Assembly: GCA_904419775.1 (NCBI GenBank)
Contig: CAJFSX010000006.1
Location: forward strand, 1 to 44,118
Direction: 5' to 3'
DNA from: Candidatus Pararuminococcus gallinarum
GTDB taxonomy: Bacteria; Bacillota; Clostridia; Oscillospirales; Ruminococcaceae
Length of the DNA: 44,118 nt
Positions 15,938 to 25,202 of this stretch are shown here, one piece after another (position 1 is the first letter of the stretch; each line of letters opens with the position of its first letter). The notes below the pieces were generated by a model that was given only the letters and a program-made list of their open reading frames with translations, was not told the DNA's origin and searched no databases. The position numbers were made by a program, and so were the translations under genes.

Positions 15938-16462
15938 ATGACGGAAGATCAGCTGCATCGGCTCAGCCGAAAAGACCTTTTAGAGATGATGATTGCCCAG
16001 GAAAAAGAGATGGAAACCTTGAAAAAAGAATTGGACGAGGCAAGAAAAGCTTTGAAAAATAGGGAAATTGCCATTGACGAGGCCGGCTCTATTGCAGTTG
16101 CCGCCCTGCAAATTAACGGTATCTTTGAGGCGGCGCAGGCTGCCAGCCAGCAGTATATTGAAAACATTCAGAAGCTCAACGACAGGCAATCTGCTCTCTG
16201 CGCTGAGCGGGATGCGGACAGCAAGATAAGGTCTGAAAGACTGCTGAAAGAGACGGCGGAAAAGTGTCTTGCTATGGAAGCGGAAACCCGTCGAAAATGC
16301 CAGTCTGCTGAAGCGGAAAGCAGAGAGAAATGCGAGGCCATGGAAGCGGAAGCAAAAGAAAGGTCAGAAGCCTATTGGAAGGAAGTTGCCCAGCGCCTAC
16401 AGTCTTTTTATGAAACCCATCAAGAACTGAAAAAACTGCTGAATTTTACAGCTGATACATAA
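15938..16462 (+). CDS. Coiled-coil protein of the pilus operon
   Basis: A 174-residue cytoplasmic protein I do not recognise. It is almost entirely charged and helical: a strong coiled coil from residue ~15 to ~40, an Ala-rich segment (~45-75), then a degenerate repeat built on KC-x-x-MEAE / KCQSAEAE / KCEAMEAEAKE (~95-150). It has no signal peptide, membrane segment or enzyme motif. The frame is open from 15878, but AAAGGAGGTG at 15918-15926 points to the ATG at 15938. It is the first gene after the invertible promoter and lies 13 bp before the signal peptidase gene, so it belongs to the pilus operon. It may scaffold pilus assembly or act as a regulator; nothing in the sequence decides. Confidence 0.8.
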   Translation: MTEDQLHRLSRKDLLEMMIAQEKEMETLKKELDEARKALKNREIAIDEAGSIAVAALQINGIFEAAQAASQQYIENIQKLNDRQSALCAERDADSKIRSERLLKETAEKCLAMEAETRRKCQSAEAESREKCEAMEAEAKERSEAYWKEVAQRLQSFYETHQELKKLLNFTADT

Positions 16463-16475
16463 ATGGAGTACGGGT

Positions 16476-17060
16476 ATGAAACGGAAACCAAATATGGTAC
16501 CCCCTACAATACAACAGCTGGAAGCGGAACTGCAACGGGAGTCCTACCGGATGCGATATAAAAGGATGCTGCGCAGTACCGTTGCTATCCTGGTCGTTGT
16601 AGCAGCAGCTGCGGTGTTGGTGGCTACCTTTTTTCTCCCCATCTTCAGGATCTATGGATCTTCCATGACACCAACATTGCGCAATGGGGATGTTGTTGCA
16701 TCGCTTAGAGAAGATTCCTATGAGCGGGGGGACGTCATAGCATTTTACTATAACAATAAAATTTTGGTAAAACGGGTGGTCGGTCTGCCGGGAGAATGGA
16801 TTGACATCAGTGACGACGGCAGCGTGTACATCGATGGAATACTTCTGGAGGAACCTTATCTGACAGAAAAGGTATTAGGTGAATGCAATATTGAGCTTCC
16901 CTATCAGGTGCCGGATGGACGGTATTTTGTTATGGGAGATCACCGCAGCGTCTCCAGCGACTCGAGAAATGTTGCGGTGGGGTGTGTTGCAGAAGAACAG
17001 ATCGTAGGAAAATTAGTCTTTCGAATCTGGCCCTTCAGCCAACTGGGAACTATAGAATAA
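16476..17060 (+). CDS. lepB: Signal peptidase I
   Basis: A 194-residue type I signal peptidase with one N-terminal membrane anchor (residues ~35-58) after a basic, helical cytoplasmic tail. Box B carries the catalytic serine S63 (GSSMTPTL). Box D carries the catalytic lysine K99 (LVKRVVGLPGE). Box E is MGDHRSVSSDSR. It is a Ser/Lys protease acting on the outer face of the membrane. The location inside a sortase-pilin operon resembles the dedicated SipA/LepA peptidases of streptococcal pilus islands. It therefore probably processes the unusual long signal peptide of the adjacent tip adhesin, which starts about 20 bp after its stop. Confidence 0.92.
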   Translation: MKRKPNMVPPTIQQLEAELQRESYRMRYKRMLRSTVAILVVVAAAAVLVATFFLPIFRIYGSSMTPTLRNGDVVASLREDSYERGDVIAFYYNNKILVKRVVGLPGEWIDISDDGSVYIDGILLEEPYLTEKVLGECNIELPYQVPDGRYFVMGDHRSVSSDSRNVAVGCVAEEQIVGKLVFRIWPFSQLGTIE

Positions 17061-17082
17061 TTTCGTGAAAGGGGGCGCGTCC

Positions 17083-20000
17083 ATGGAATTCCATGATCAA
17101 GAGAAGAAGAATTATCCGCATAAGTATCGGGAAAATATTCATCGGCATTGGAAAAAGCTTGTCATCATTTTGGCAGCCTTGGTTGCCGTTGCAACGGCAT
17201 CCCTGCTGATTCTGCCCGCCATTACCATGGAGCGGGGGGAAGAAACGCTCTATTGCCAGCAAAGCCTCCATGTCCATACAGAGGACTGCTATGATGCAAA
17301 CGGAGACATCATTTGCGGATATGCGGATTTTGTAGTTCACACCCATGACAGCACCTGCTACAGCGATAGCGGCATGTTAATCTGTCCTTTGGAGGAAATT
17401 CAGGTACATGCTCATGACGAATCCTGCTATAGGGAGGTTCCTGTGCTGATCTGTGGCACGGAAGAAACAGAAGGGCATATCCATACAGACGCTTGCTATG
17501 AGAGCCAGGCAGAGACTACTTTGACTTGCCCCTTGGAAGAGAGAGAGGGACATACCCACGGAGCGGACTGTTACCAACAAGAGGATTGGATACTGGTTTG
17601 CGGCCTGGAAGAGTCGGAAAACCATACCCATACAGACGACTGCTATGAACACCAGGCAGGAGGGGATTTACTCTGTCCTTTGGAAGAAACAGAGGGACAT
17701 ACTCATAATGCATCCTGTTATCAACAAGGAGAGCCTGTATTGATCTGCGGCACGGAAGAGACAGAAGGCCATACCCATACAGACGCTTGCTATGAATATC
17801 ATAAGGAGTTGGCTTGCGGCCAGGAGGAGATCCTTCTCCACACCCATGACGCCAGCTGCTTTGACGCAGACGGCCATTGGATTTGCGGAAAAATGCAGGT
17901 TCTGGAGCATATCCATGACCAAAGCTGTTTTCCCGTTGAAGATACCGCAACCGACATACCACAGGATGCGGACAGCTGGGCTACTGTCGATAAGCCCGGC
18001 TATAAAGCCAGAAGCGGACGGCTTGCTGCTGCCCCCAACTCTGCGCAGACCGGCACAGACTTTGGACCATATATTACCCAGGTGGTTGTGTCCAAGGAGG
18101 TTGATGGGCAATGGGTGCCGGCCACAGAATTTACAAACGGTGATTCGGCCAAGGTGAACATCAGCTATTCTATTCCAGAAGGCATTGTGGGGCCGGATTC
18201 TAGAGTGATCTATTATCAGCTGCCAAGCGGTATCGGGCTGGATGAAGATGCCACTGGTCCCGCTACCATTGGCGATGAAGTTGTTGGAACCTATATCATC
18301 CATCAAAATGGGCTGATCGAGATTACCTTTGATACTCTGTTTGCTGATGGTAAGCCGTTCACAGGAAAGCTGGAATTTCAGGGTACGGTGACGCTCACAG
18401 GAGGACAGGGGGAGGATGAGATTTTCTTTGGCGGGGATGGCGGATCAATTACAGTTGTGCCAAAGGAAGAAGAGGCCGATCTTACCATTACAAAAACCGG
18501 CTACTATGATAAGGAGTTGAAGAAACTTGGCTATGCCATTGAAGTTTCCACCCAGAATGGCTCGGATGGCCCTATAACTATTACAGATGCCTTTTTGCAT
18601 CACCCTGATGACGGAATTGTGAATTATGATACGGACAGCATCCATATCATGAAGAAAGACGCCGCCGGGGCGCAAACGGAAATAACAGGGTTTGTTCCCG
18701 TTTTCCAACAGCAGACAGCTGGGGCGGCGGCTTCCTTCATCCTTACAGAGCTTCCCGCCCTTCAGGCTGGTGAAGCCTATATTCTCTATTATACTGCCAC
18801 GCCTGATTTGGATAACAGCCGGGGGGAGGGAAATGGATACCTGGAATTTTCCAATAAAGCGACGGCTCAGGACAGCACCAATGACGCCGAGGCACAGGTA
18901 AGCACAAAAGTTTCCCTATCTATGATAGCCAAAGAAGGAACTTACGATGCCCTGACCCGGAAAGTGAAATGGACCCTCCTCATCAACGAAGATGGGCGGG
19001 ACATCGGCGGTTACCAATTGGAGGATACTCTGACTTATACCGACAGCCAGGGCCAGACACATCAGCTGGAATTACCGGAATCTGTCACTTTGACCCGGCT
19101 TGAAGGCTGGAATCCAGCGGAGGAAAGCGTGATTTCCATCCCCTATACCTTCCCCGCTGGTACAAACTCCCAGTATATGGTGACCTATGAAACAGATCTG
19201 CCGGCCGGGGTACAGCCAGGGGAAAATATCACTTTCCATAACTGGGCCGGATTTGGCGAGTATAAGACGGAGGTAGATGTTGGTGTTACAATACCCGAAC
19301 CGCTGGACTACAATGTGCAGAAGGCATTCTGGGGCTCCGCAGGGGATAACGGCGAATTATCATGGGGATCCCTGATTACATATCCTGCTGAAGGCGGGGA
19401 TCTTTCCAACCTAATGTATGTGGACAGGATTGTTGAGGTGATGCAGGAAGATGGGATCTTCCTGGCCGACAGCCACTATACCACCCTTCGGCTTCTATAC
19501 GATTCCCTTTATGTGAGCACCACCGATGGAACGCCACTTGTTTATGGCACCGATTTTGAGGTGTATGCGGTTGCGAAATCCAGCACGCCGGCCATTGAAC
19601 AGATTGCATCCGCCGATTTTTGGCAGATCATCAACAATCTTCCATGGCAAACGATCACCAGTTTCGGGGAGGATGAGCCACTCACCCTGTTTGGAATTGC
19701 ATTCAGTGAAAGCGCCTTGGAAAAAATTACAGGCCAGTCCATCATCATCGGTTACCACACCCAGTTGGCTCTGGATAAGATACCAAATGGTGTTGCTCTG
19801 CGAGCGGGGAATTATGCTAGGATACCGGATCATGAGGCATATGCATATGGTCAAGATGTCGTGGAGGAGCAGCTCAACAAACAGGTTAGCGCTACCGGGG
19901 TAGTGGAGGGGAGCAAAGATACCCATTCTTTTACCGATGATCCGTTGACCATTGACTATAGCCAGACAGATGGCCTGCTCCATTACCGGCTGCTGCTGCA

Positions 20001-21729
20001 CCGTGTCAAATCGGTTCCCGATGCCGTCACTGTTACAGATACTCTTCCCAAGGGCACACAGCTGGTGGATGGCTCGGTAAAGCTCCGGCTGCATTCCGGC
20101 GAAAATCGAGATGACGATTATTGGGATGTGGAGGGGCAGGATTACTATCTATCGGTTGCGACCCAGGAACAGGACGATGGCACGACAACCGTAACCTTTA
20201 CCATCACCCGCCACCATGAGATGCCTGACGACGGGATCCTCGCAATCTATTACGATGTTTCCGTTGCCGGTGATCCCGCGTGGGAAGAGGGGGATACTCA
20301 GGTCTATGAAAACCATGCCCAGTGGGGCGACACAACAGATTCTACGACAACGACGGTCAAGCGGGTTACTCCCAATCTGGTAAAAACAGGGGAACAGCTG
20401 GTGCAGTATGATGAAGAGGGAAATCCCTCCTATTCTGACACGGTGCGTTATTACATTACCGTGAACACCCAGGGGGATGACCTAAACCCATATGCAGATA
20501 CCCTCACTCTGGAGGATACCATGAGCACCCCAGCGGGGAGCGGGGCGGCATTCCTGCCAGAGAGTGTAAAACTCTACCACTATCAGGCGGACGGGGAGGA
20601 AAATCATTACTGCGGCGAGTTAATCGATGGGACGCAGTATACAGTCAGTTACAATAGCGAGACCCATACCATTACGTTTACCCTACCGGATGCAACCCCC
20701 TGTGTCCTGGTCTACGACTATTCCATTGATCGAGGGACCGCGGCCGGAGATATTCAGATATCCAACAAGGTAACCCTCAGCGGCCGGTCAGAATCTTCCT
20801 CGGAAGCCGGCATCATCATGCAGGAGCAGTCATCATCCGCTACGGTCAACAAGGCCACAGTGACCATCTATAAACATGACAGCAAGAATGTAACCGCACT
20901 CCTGCCCGGGGCCGCGTTTAAATTGGAGCGGTATGAATACAAAGACGGAAGCTATCAGTGGAATCAGACCTCTGTCACAGCAGTCGGTGGAAGCGGAGAG
21001 TTTATTACCGGTGACAGCGGTATGATCGTCCTGAACTTCTTGGGGGAGGAATCCCTTTACAATACCATATACAGGCTGACAGAGCTGTCTGCGCCGGAGG
21101 GCTACCTGCCCAGTGACGAGCCTCAATACTTTGTATGGATGGAGCAGGGCGCTAATGAGGAACAGACGGTTGAAAAAATGCGGGGAAATGGGGCGTTAGA
21201 CGGTATTTCTCCCGATGATATAGTCTTTATTCCTTTTTCTACCTCCGGAACCCTCTATGTGCCCAACGAACTAGATCAGTTGACGGTGACAAAGAAATGG
21301 CAGAATGAAAACGGGGAACCAATGGAAAATCCGCCGTCGGATAGCGTCAAGGTCACCCTTTACCAGTGGGATGCAGATGATCGCCAATCTGTTTATGCGC
21401 AGGTGGAACTGAAGGAAGAAAATGGGTGGTCTTATACCTGGAAAAATCTGCCCAGAGCGAATGACAATGGAGGGGAATACCGTTACACGGTGGAGGAGGA
21501 GCCTGTCGCCGGCTTTGACGCCACCTATTCAGAGAATAATGCTGACGGCATACAGACCGGCGTGATTGAGATTATCAATACAAAGGGGGAAGGCTATGTC
21601 CTACCCGAAACCGGCGGAATAGGCACCTATTTTTATACTGTGGGAGGATTGCTGCTGGTTGGCATATGTTGTGCGGGATATGTCTATCTGCGCCGCAGGT
21701 ACCGGAAGGGGGATGCCTCCTCAACATAG
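17083..21729 (+). CDS. Giant LPXTG pilus tip adhesin with His/Cys repeat domain and Cna-B domains
   Basis: A ~1548-residue wall-anchored surface protein. The ATG at 17083, with AAAGGGGG 8 bases upstream, is preferred over the GTG at 17065, which lies before that ribosome site. A long basic N-terminus (~25 residues) precedes a hydrophobic segment (~26-50). Residues ~63-283 hold ten repeats of HxHxxxC[YF], nine followed by a further cysteine, with a period of ~22-25. Then come Ig-like adhesin domains (~320-470) and several isopeptide or DUF11-type beta domains (such as VTDTLPKGTQLVDGSVKL). A SpaA-like domain with an E-box (ELSAPEGY) and a Cna-B domain (LTVTKKWQNENG) follow. LPETGG plus a membrane segment and RRRYRKG tail form a canonical sorting signal. 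The size and operon position suggest the pilus tip adhesin. Confidence 0.9.
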   Translation: MEFHDQEKKNYPHKYRENIHRHWKKLVIILAALVAVATASLLILPAITMERGEETLYCQQSLHVHTEDCYDANGDIICGYADFVVHTHDSTCYSDSGMLICPLEEIQVHAHDESCYREVPVLICGTEETEGHIHTDACYESQAETTLTCPLEEREGHTHGADCYQQEDWILVCGLEESENHTHTDDCYEHQAGGDLLCPLEETEGHTHNASCYQQGEPVLICGTEETEGHTHTDACYEYHKELACGQEEILLHTHDASCFDADGHWICGKMQVLEHIHDQSCFPVEDTATDIPQDADSWATVDKPGYKARSGRLAAAPNSAQTGTDFGPYITQVVVSKEVDGQWVPATEFTNGDSAKVNISYSIPEGIVGPDSRVIYYQLPSGIGLDEDATGPATIGDEVVGTYIIHQNGLIEITFDTLFADGKPFTGKLEFQGTVTLTGGQGEDEIFFGGDGGSITVVPKEEEADLTITKTGYYDKELKKLGYAIEVSTQNGSDGPITITDAFLHHPDDGIVNYDTDSIHIMKKDAAGAQTEITGFVPVFQQQTAGAAASFILTELPALQAGEAYILYYTATPDLDNSRGEGNGYLEFSNKATAQDSTNDAEAQVSTKVSLSMIAKEGTYDALTRKVKWTLLINEDGRDIGGYQLEDTLTYTDSQGQTHQLELPESVTLTRLEGWNPAEESVISIPYTFPAGTNSQYMVTYETDLPAGVQPGENITFHNWAGFGEYKTEVDVGVTIPEPLDYNVQKAFWGSAGDNGELSWGSLITYPAEGGDLSNLMYVDRIVEVMQEDGIFLADSHYTTLRLLYDSLYVSTTDGTPLVYGTDFEVYAVAKSSTPAIEQIASADFWQIINNLPWQTITSFGEDEPLTLFGIAFSESALEKITGQSIIIGYHTQLALDKIPNGVALRAGNYARIPDHEAYAYGQDVVEEQLNKQVSATGVVEGSKDTHSFTDDPLTIDYSQTDGLLHYRLLLHRVKSVPDAVTVTDTLPKGTQLVDGSVKLRLHSGENRDDDYWDVEGQDYYLSVATQEQDDGTTTVTFTITRHHEMPDDGILAIYYDVSVAGDPAWEEGDTQVYENHAQWGDTTDSTTTTVKRVTPNLVKTGEQLVQYDEEGNPSYSDTVRYYITVNTQGDDLNPYADTLTLEDTMSTPAGSGAAFLPESVKLYHYQADGEENHYCGELIDGTQYTVSYNSETHTITFTLPDATPCVLVYDYSIDRGTAAGDIQISNKVTLSGRSESSSEAGIIMQEQSSSATVNKATVTIYKHDSKNVTALLPGAAFKLERYEYKDGSYQWNQTSVTAVGGSGEFITGDSGMIVLNFLGEESLYNTIYRLTELSAPEGYLPSDEPQYFVWMEQGANEEQTVEKMRGNGALDGISPDDIVFIPFSTSGTLYVPNELDQLTVTKKWQNENGEPMENPPSDSVKVTLYQWDADDRQSVYAQVELKEENGWSYTWKNLPRANDNGGEYRYTVEEEPVAGFDATYSENNADGIQTGVIEIINTKGEGYVLPETGGIGTYFYTVGGLLLVGICCAGYVYLRRRYRKGDASST
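17269..17931 (+). repeat. Coding repeats: ten HxHxxxC[YF] units in the tip adhesin
   Basis: The protein repeats are imperfect (HTHTDACY, HTHGADCY, HTHNASCY, HIHTDACY and so on) and are separated by L-x-C-x-x-x-E spacers. Two units share identical flanking text (LICGTEETEGH), which indicates tandem duplication. The His and Cys density suggests zinc or other metal binding, or disulfide-braced units on the cell surface. Confidence 0.85.
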
Positions 21730-21778
21730 AACTGAGCAGACATCATGATTTGACAGAAAGAGGAAAGGGGCAACTTTG

Positions 21779-23323
21779 ATGAAACCGACCAAGAAGCTGA
21801 CAGCCATACTGCTGTCTTTGATGATGGCCTTGATGCTGGTGATACCGGCCTTCGCCACCGGCGGCAACTATTCCATTACCATTGAAAATGAAGCGCAGGG
21901 CCATACCTATGAGGCATATCAAATTTTTTCCGGAGATCTGTCCAGCGACAGCGTCCTCTCCAACATCCAATGGGGAGAGAGCGTCAACGGGGCGGCGCTG
22001 CTGGCAGCCTTGCAGACAGCGGATGCCGAGAAATACGACAGCTGTGATTCGGCGGCCAAGGTGGCAGAAGCCCTGGGTGGCGGAGATGGGACGGAGGCGA
22101 CAGCCGCGGATGCCGAAGCGTTCGCAAAGGTGGCGGAAGATTACCTCACCACGCCCAAAGGCAGTGCCGATACGCCAACAGGCGGCAATTACGTGATTTC
22201 CGGCCTACCTGCTGGATATTACCTTGTAAAAGATAAGGATAACAGCTTGGAAGGCAGCCATGACGCCTATACCAATTACATTGTCCAGGTTGTGGAAAAT
22301 GTTACCATGGCACCAAAGTCCGGAACGACCACCTCGGAAAAGAAGGTCAAGGACATCAATGATTCCCAAGGTCTTACCTACACAGACTGGCAGGACTCTG
22401 CCGACTATGACATAGGAGACCGGATTCCTTTCCAGCTGAAAGCCACTCTACCGGCAAATTATAGCACCTACAGCCAATATGCGCTGACCTTCCACGACAC
22501 CGAGAGCGCGGGACTCTCCTTCCAAAGTGACAGTGTAAAAGTATACATCGATGGCAAGCTGGTAGATGGGGGAAATTACACGGTTGTCACCGAAGGCCTA
22601 GGCGGCGGATTTACATTCGAGGTCAGGTTTGAGGACCTGAAGAAAATTACCGCTGCCGACGGGGTGCAGGCCGGCAACAACAGCGTGGTTACGGTGGAGT
22701 ATGAGTCGGTGCTCAATGAAGGCGCCGTCATCGGTGGCGCCGGCAATCCCAATACAATGCATATTACCTACTCCAATAACCCCAACGGCGAAGGCAAGGG
22801 CAAAACCCCGGATGATACGGTCATCGTCTTTACCTATAAGGTCATTGTCGACAAGGTAAACCAGGAGAGGGAAGAATTGCCCGGCGCTGAGTTTACCTTG
22901 GAAAAGAAGATCGTAAATGGACAGGGGGAATCATGGGAGACCGTGGAGGTATTGGGGACAGACGGCAGTCTGACCACCTTTACCTTTGCCGGCTTGGACG
23001 ATGGGGACTACCGGCTGTCCGAAACAAAAACGCCGGAGGGATACAATACCATTGAGCCCATTGAATTTACTGTGACGGCCCAACATGACATGACCTTGAC
23101 CTCCCTTTCCGGCAATACTGTCACCGGGGAGATCGTCATGACGGCCAATTTGACCGAGGGCTCTCTGTCCGCGACCGTCGTCAACAACAAAGGAGCACAG
23201 CTGCCAGAAACCGGTGGCATGGGCACCACCCTTTTCTATGTGCTGGGCGGAGTGCTGGTCGTCGGTGCAGGAGTGCTGTTGGTTGTAAAAAGACGTGTGG
23301 GAACAGAAAATAAAGAAGAATAA
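21779..23323 (+). CDS. LPXTG major pilin (isopeptide-forming fimbrial subunit)
   Basis: A 514-residue pilin. The signal peptide ends at about PAFA (residue ~27). An N-terminal domain with YEAYQIFSGD and GNYVISGLPAGYYLVKD is followed by an isopeptide D2-type domain (starting KKVKDIND). A C-terminal Cna-B/SpaA domain follows (PGAEFTLEKK, then E-box LSETKTPEGY). QLPETGG, a membrane segment and a KRR tail form the sorting signal. The lysine around KKVKD is a candidate for the inter-subunit or intradomain isopeptide bond. The ATG at 21779 follows GAGGAAAGGGG. This is the typical backbone pilin position, directly before the class C sortase that would polymerise it. Confidence 0.92.
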   Translation: MKPTKKLTAILLSLMMALMLVIPAFATGGNYSITIENEAQGHTYEAYQIFSGDLSSDSVLSNIQWGESVNGAALLAALQTADAEKYDSCDSAAKVAEALGGGDGTEATAADAEAFAKVAEDYLTTPKGSADTPTGGNYVISGLPAGYYLVKDKDNSLEGSHDAYTNYIVQVVENVTMAPKSGTTTSEKKVKDINDSQGLTYTDWQDSADYDIGDRIPFQLKATLPANYSTYSQYALTFHDTESAGLSFQSDSVKVYIDGKLVDGGNYTVVTEGLGGGFTFEVRFEDLKKITAADGVQAGNNSVVTVEYESVLNEGAVIGGAGNPNTMHITYSNNPNGEGKGKTPDDTVIVFTYKVIVDKVNQEREELPGAEFTLEKKIVNGQGESWETVEVLGTDGSLTTFTFAGLDDGDYRLSETKTPEGYNTIEPIEFTVTAQHDMTLTSLSGNTVTGEIVMTANLTEGSLSATVVNNKGAQLPETGGMGTTLFYVLGGVLVVGAGVLLVVKRRVGTENKEE

Positions 23324-23347
23324 AGATCTTTGAGACGCCGTCTGTGG

Positions 23348-23370
23348 GCCGGGAAGCGCTCCTTCCCGGC
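23348..23370 (+). promoter_or_regulatory. Stem-loop between major pilin and sortase genes
   Basis: GCCGGGAAG and CTTCCCGGC form a perfect 9 bp GC-rich stem with a 5-base loop. No T-run follows, so it is unlikely to be a full terminator. It may act as an mRNA stability or attenuation element that keeps sortase levels below pilin levels. Confidence 0.65.
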
Positions 23371-23395
23371 AGCGCAGCGGTAAGGAGAGCCCTGT

Positions 23396-24235
23396 ATGAA
23401 GAATGGAAGAGCCAAGAAAAACAAAAGATATTCCCTGCTCCTTCTTCTCGCCCTTCTTGTAGGGCTGTCCTTGCTGCTGTATCCAACCATCAGCAACTGT
23501 TGGAACAGCTTTCATCAGTCGAAGACGATTGCCACCTATGTGGAGACTGTAGCGGAGATGGATGACAGCGACTATGAAGGTATGTGGAGAGAGGCGCAGG
23601 CCTATAATACCGCGTTGCCACGAGATCAGGGGCGCTTTCAACTGAGCGAAGAAGAAAAACAGGTCTATGAGGGATTGCTGCGCGTCTCCGATGATGGGAT
23701 TATGGGCTATGTGGAGATCCCCAGCATCAATGTGGAGTTACCTATTTATCATGGGACGGATGAAGAGATATTGCAGATTGCTGTGGGGCATATCCAAGGT
23801 TCCTCATTACCGGTGGGCGGGCCCGGCACCCATTGTGTGATTTCGGGGCACAGAGGCCTTCCCTCCGCCAAACTGTTTACCGACCTGGACCAGCTGACAA
23901 AAGGGGACATTTTTATCCTTCATGTGCTGGATGAAACCCTGACCTATGAGGTGGATCAAATTCACATTGTTGAGCCGGATGATGTGTCCCTCCTCAGCAT
24001 GGAAGAGGGAGAGGACCTATGCACATTGGTTACATGCACGCCCTATGGCGTCAACTCCCACCGGCTTCTGGTTCGGGGGCATCGTGTCGAAAATCAGCAA
24101 GACGCATTGACCACCTCCATAACGTCGGAGGCAGTACAGATTGATCCCATGCTGGTAGCCCCGATCGTGGCAGCCCCTATCCTGCTGATTTTTCTGCTGT
24201 GGGTCTTTTTCCGTCCCCGTTGGAAAGCACATTGA
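23396..24235 (+). CDS. Class C (pilus-polymerising) sortase
   Basis: A 279-residue transpeptidase with membrane segments at both ends (~12-32 and ~250-272), the usual class C topology. Catalytic residues are H152 (ISGHRG), C214 (TLVTCTPYG) and R223 (NSHRLLVRG), matching the TLxTCTPYGxNxHRLLVxG signature of class C. It would link LPETG pilins through lysine side chains into a covalent fibre. The class C lid (a DPW/DPF-like motif) is not obvious in the 60-100 region, which is acidic (VAEMDDSDYEGMW). AAGGAG precedes the ATG. It lies between the major and minor pilin genes. Confidence 0.93.
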   Translation: MKNGRAKKNKRYSLLLLLALLVGLSLLLYPTISNCWNSFHQSKTIATYVETVAEMDDSDYEGMWREAQAYNTALPRDQGRFQLSEEEKQVYEGLLRVSDDGIMGYVEIPSINVELPIYHGTDEEILQIAVGHIQGSSLPVGGPGTHCVISGHRGLPSAKLFTDLDQLTKGDIFILHVLDETLTYEVDQIHIVEPDDVSLLSMEEGEDLCTLVTCTPYGVNSHRLLVRGHRVENQQDALTTSITSEAVQIDPMLVAPIVAAPILLIFLLWVFFRPRWKAH

Positions 24236-24257
24236 GCAATAGAGAGGTGAGAAATGG

Positions 24258-25202
24258 ATGAAAGCTAACACATTCCGTCGACGTGTAACGGCGATTCTGT
24301 GCTCTCTGCTGGTAGGACTCTCCTGGGCGGTTACAACTGTTTTTGCCGTTGACAATGGCGACATAGAGCAAAATGCATCCTTGACGGTGTATTTTGGAAA
24401 GAACGGGGAAGGTTTCGCGGATGTAGAATTTTCCATCTACCGGATAGCTGAGATATCACAGGACGGCAGCTATACATTGACCGGCGACTTTAAAAACTAT
24501 CCGGTCAACCTGGAGAACCTGACCAGCTCCGGATGGCGGGGGCTGGCCCAAACCCTAGACGCCTATGCCGCTCGGGACCATCTGCAGTCTTTGCAGGTTA
24601 AAAAGACCGGCCAGGATGGGCAGGTTGTATTTTCCGGGCTTTCCACCGGTTTGTATTTGGTCAAGGGAGAGCAATATGAGAAAGAAGAGCATATCTACAC
24701 GCCGGAGGCGATGCTTGTATCCCTTCCCGCGCTTTCGGAAGACGGCGGCTGGAGCTACCACCAAAAGGTGTCCTGCAAATTTGACAGCACCGAAACTTCA
24801 TCTGAGTTTGTCCAACGGAAGGTATGCAAGGTTTGGGAGGACAATGGGAATCAAGAAAGCCGGCCAAAGGAAATTTTGGTGCAGCTTTTGGAAAACGGCA
24901 GGGTAGTGGACACCGTAGTCCTAAACGAGGAGAACCACTGGCAGTATACATGGGAGAATTTAAAGGGCAGTTCCAAATGGCAGGTGGCGGAGGCCAAGAC
25001 ACCGGAGGGATATACCGTGTCTGTGGCCCAGGAAGGGAGTACCTTTATTATGACCAATACCTGTCCATCGGACACACCGTCGCGCCTCCCACAAACGGGC
25101 ATGCTGTGGTGGCCTGTACCGCTGCTTGCCTGTGCCGGCCTGCTATTTGTGGTCATGGGATATATTCTAAGACGCAGACATGGAGAATCGGATGGAAGGT
25201 AA
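24258..25202 (+). CDS. LPXTG minor (probably basal) pilin
   Basis: A 314-residue wall-anchored protein. The signal peptide ends near VFA (residue ~30). The N-terminal domain contains ADVEFSIYRIAE and GLSTGLYLVKGE. A Cna-B domain follows (VCKVWEDNGNQ ... WENLKGSSKWQVAEAKTPEGY), with E-box-like sequence AEAKTPEGY. The sorting signal is RLPQTGMLWW plus a membrane segment and RRRHGE tail. The variant LPQTG differs from the LPETG of the other two subunits, which fits a basal subunit handled by a different sortase. The next sortase gene overlaps its 3' end. Confidence 0.9.
   Translation: MKANTFRRRVTAILCSLLVGLSWAVTTVFAVDNGDIEQNASLTVYFGKNGEGFADVEFSIYRIAEISQDGSYTLTGDFKNYPVNLENLTSSGWRGLAQTLDAYAARDHLQSLQVKKTGQDGQVVFSGLSTGLYLVKGEQYEKEEHIYTPEAMLVSLPALSEDGGWSYHQKVSCKFDSTETSSEFVQRKVCKVWEDNGNQESRPKEILVQLLENGRVVDTVVLNEENHWQYTWENLKGSSKWQVAEAKTPEGYTVSVAQEGSTFIMTNTCPSDTPSRLPQTGMLWWPVPLLACAGLLFVVMGYILRRRHGESDGR

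Noticed and set aside
17065-17082. GTG start for the tip adhesin
   Set aside because: The ribosome site AAAGGGGG lies within these bases and points to the ATG at 17083.
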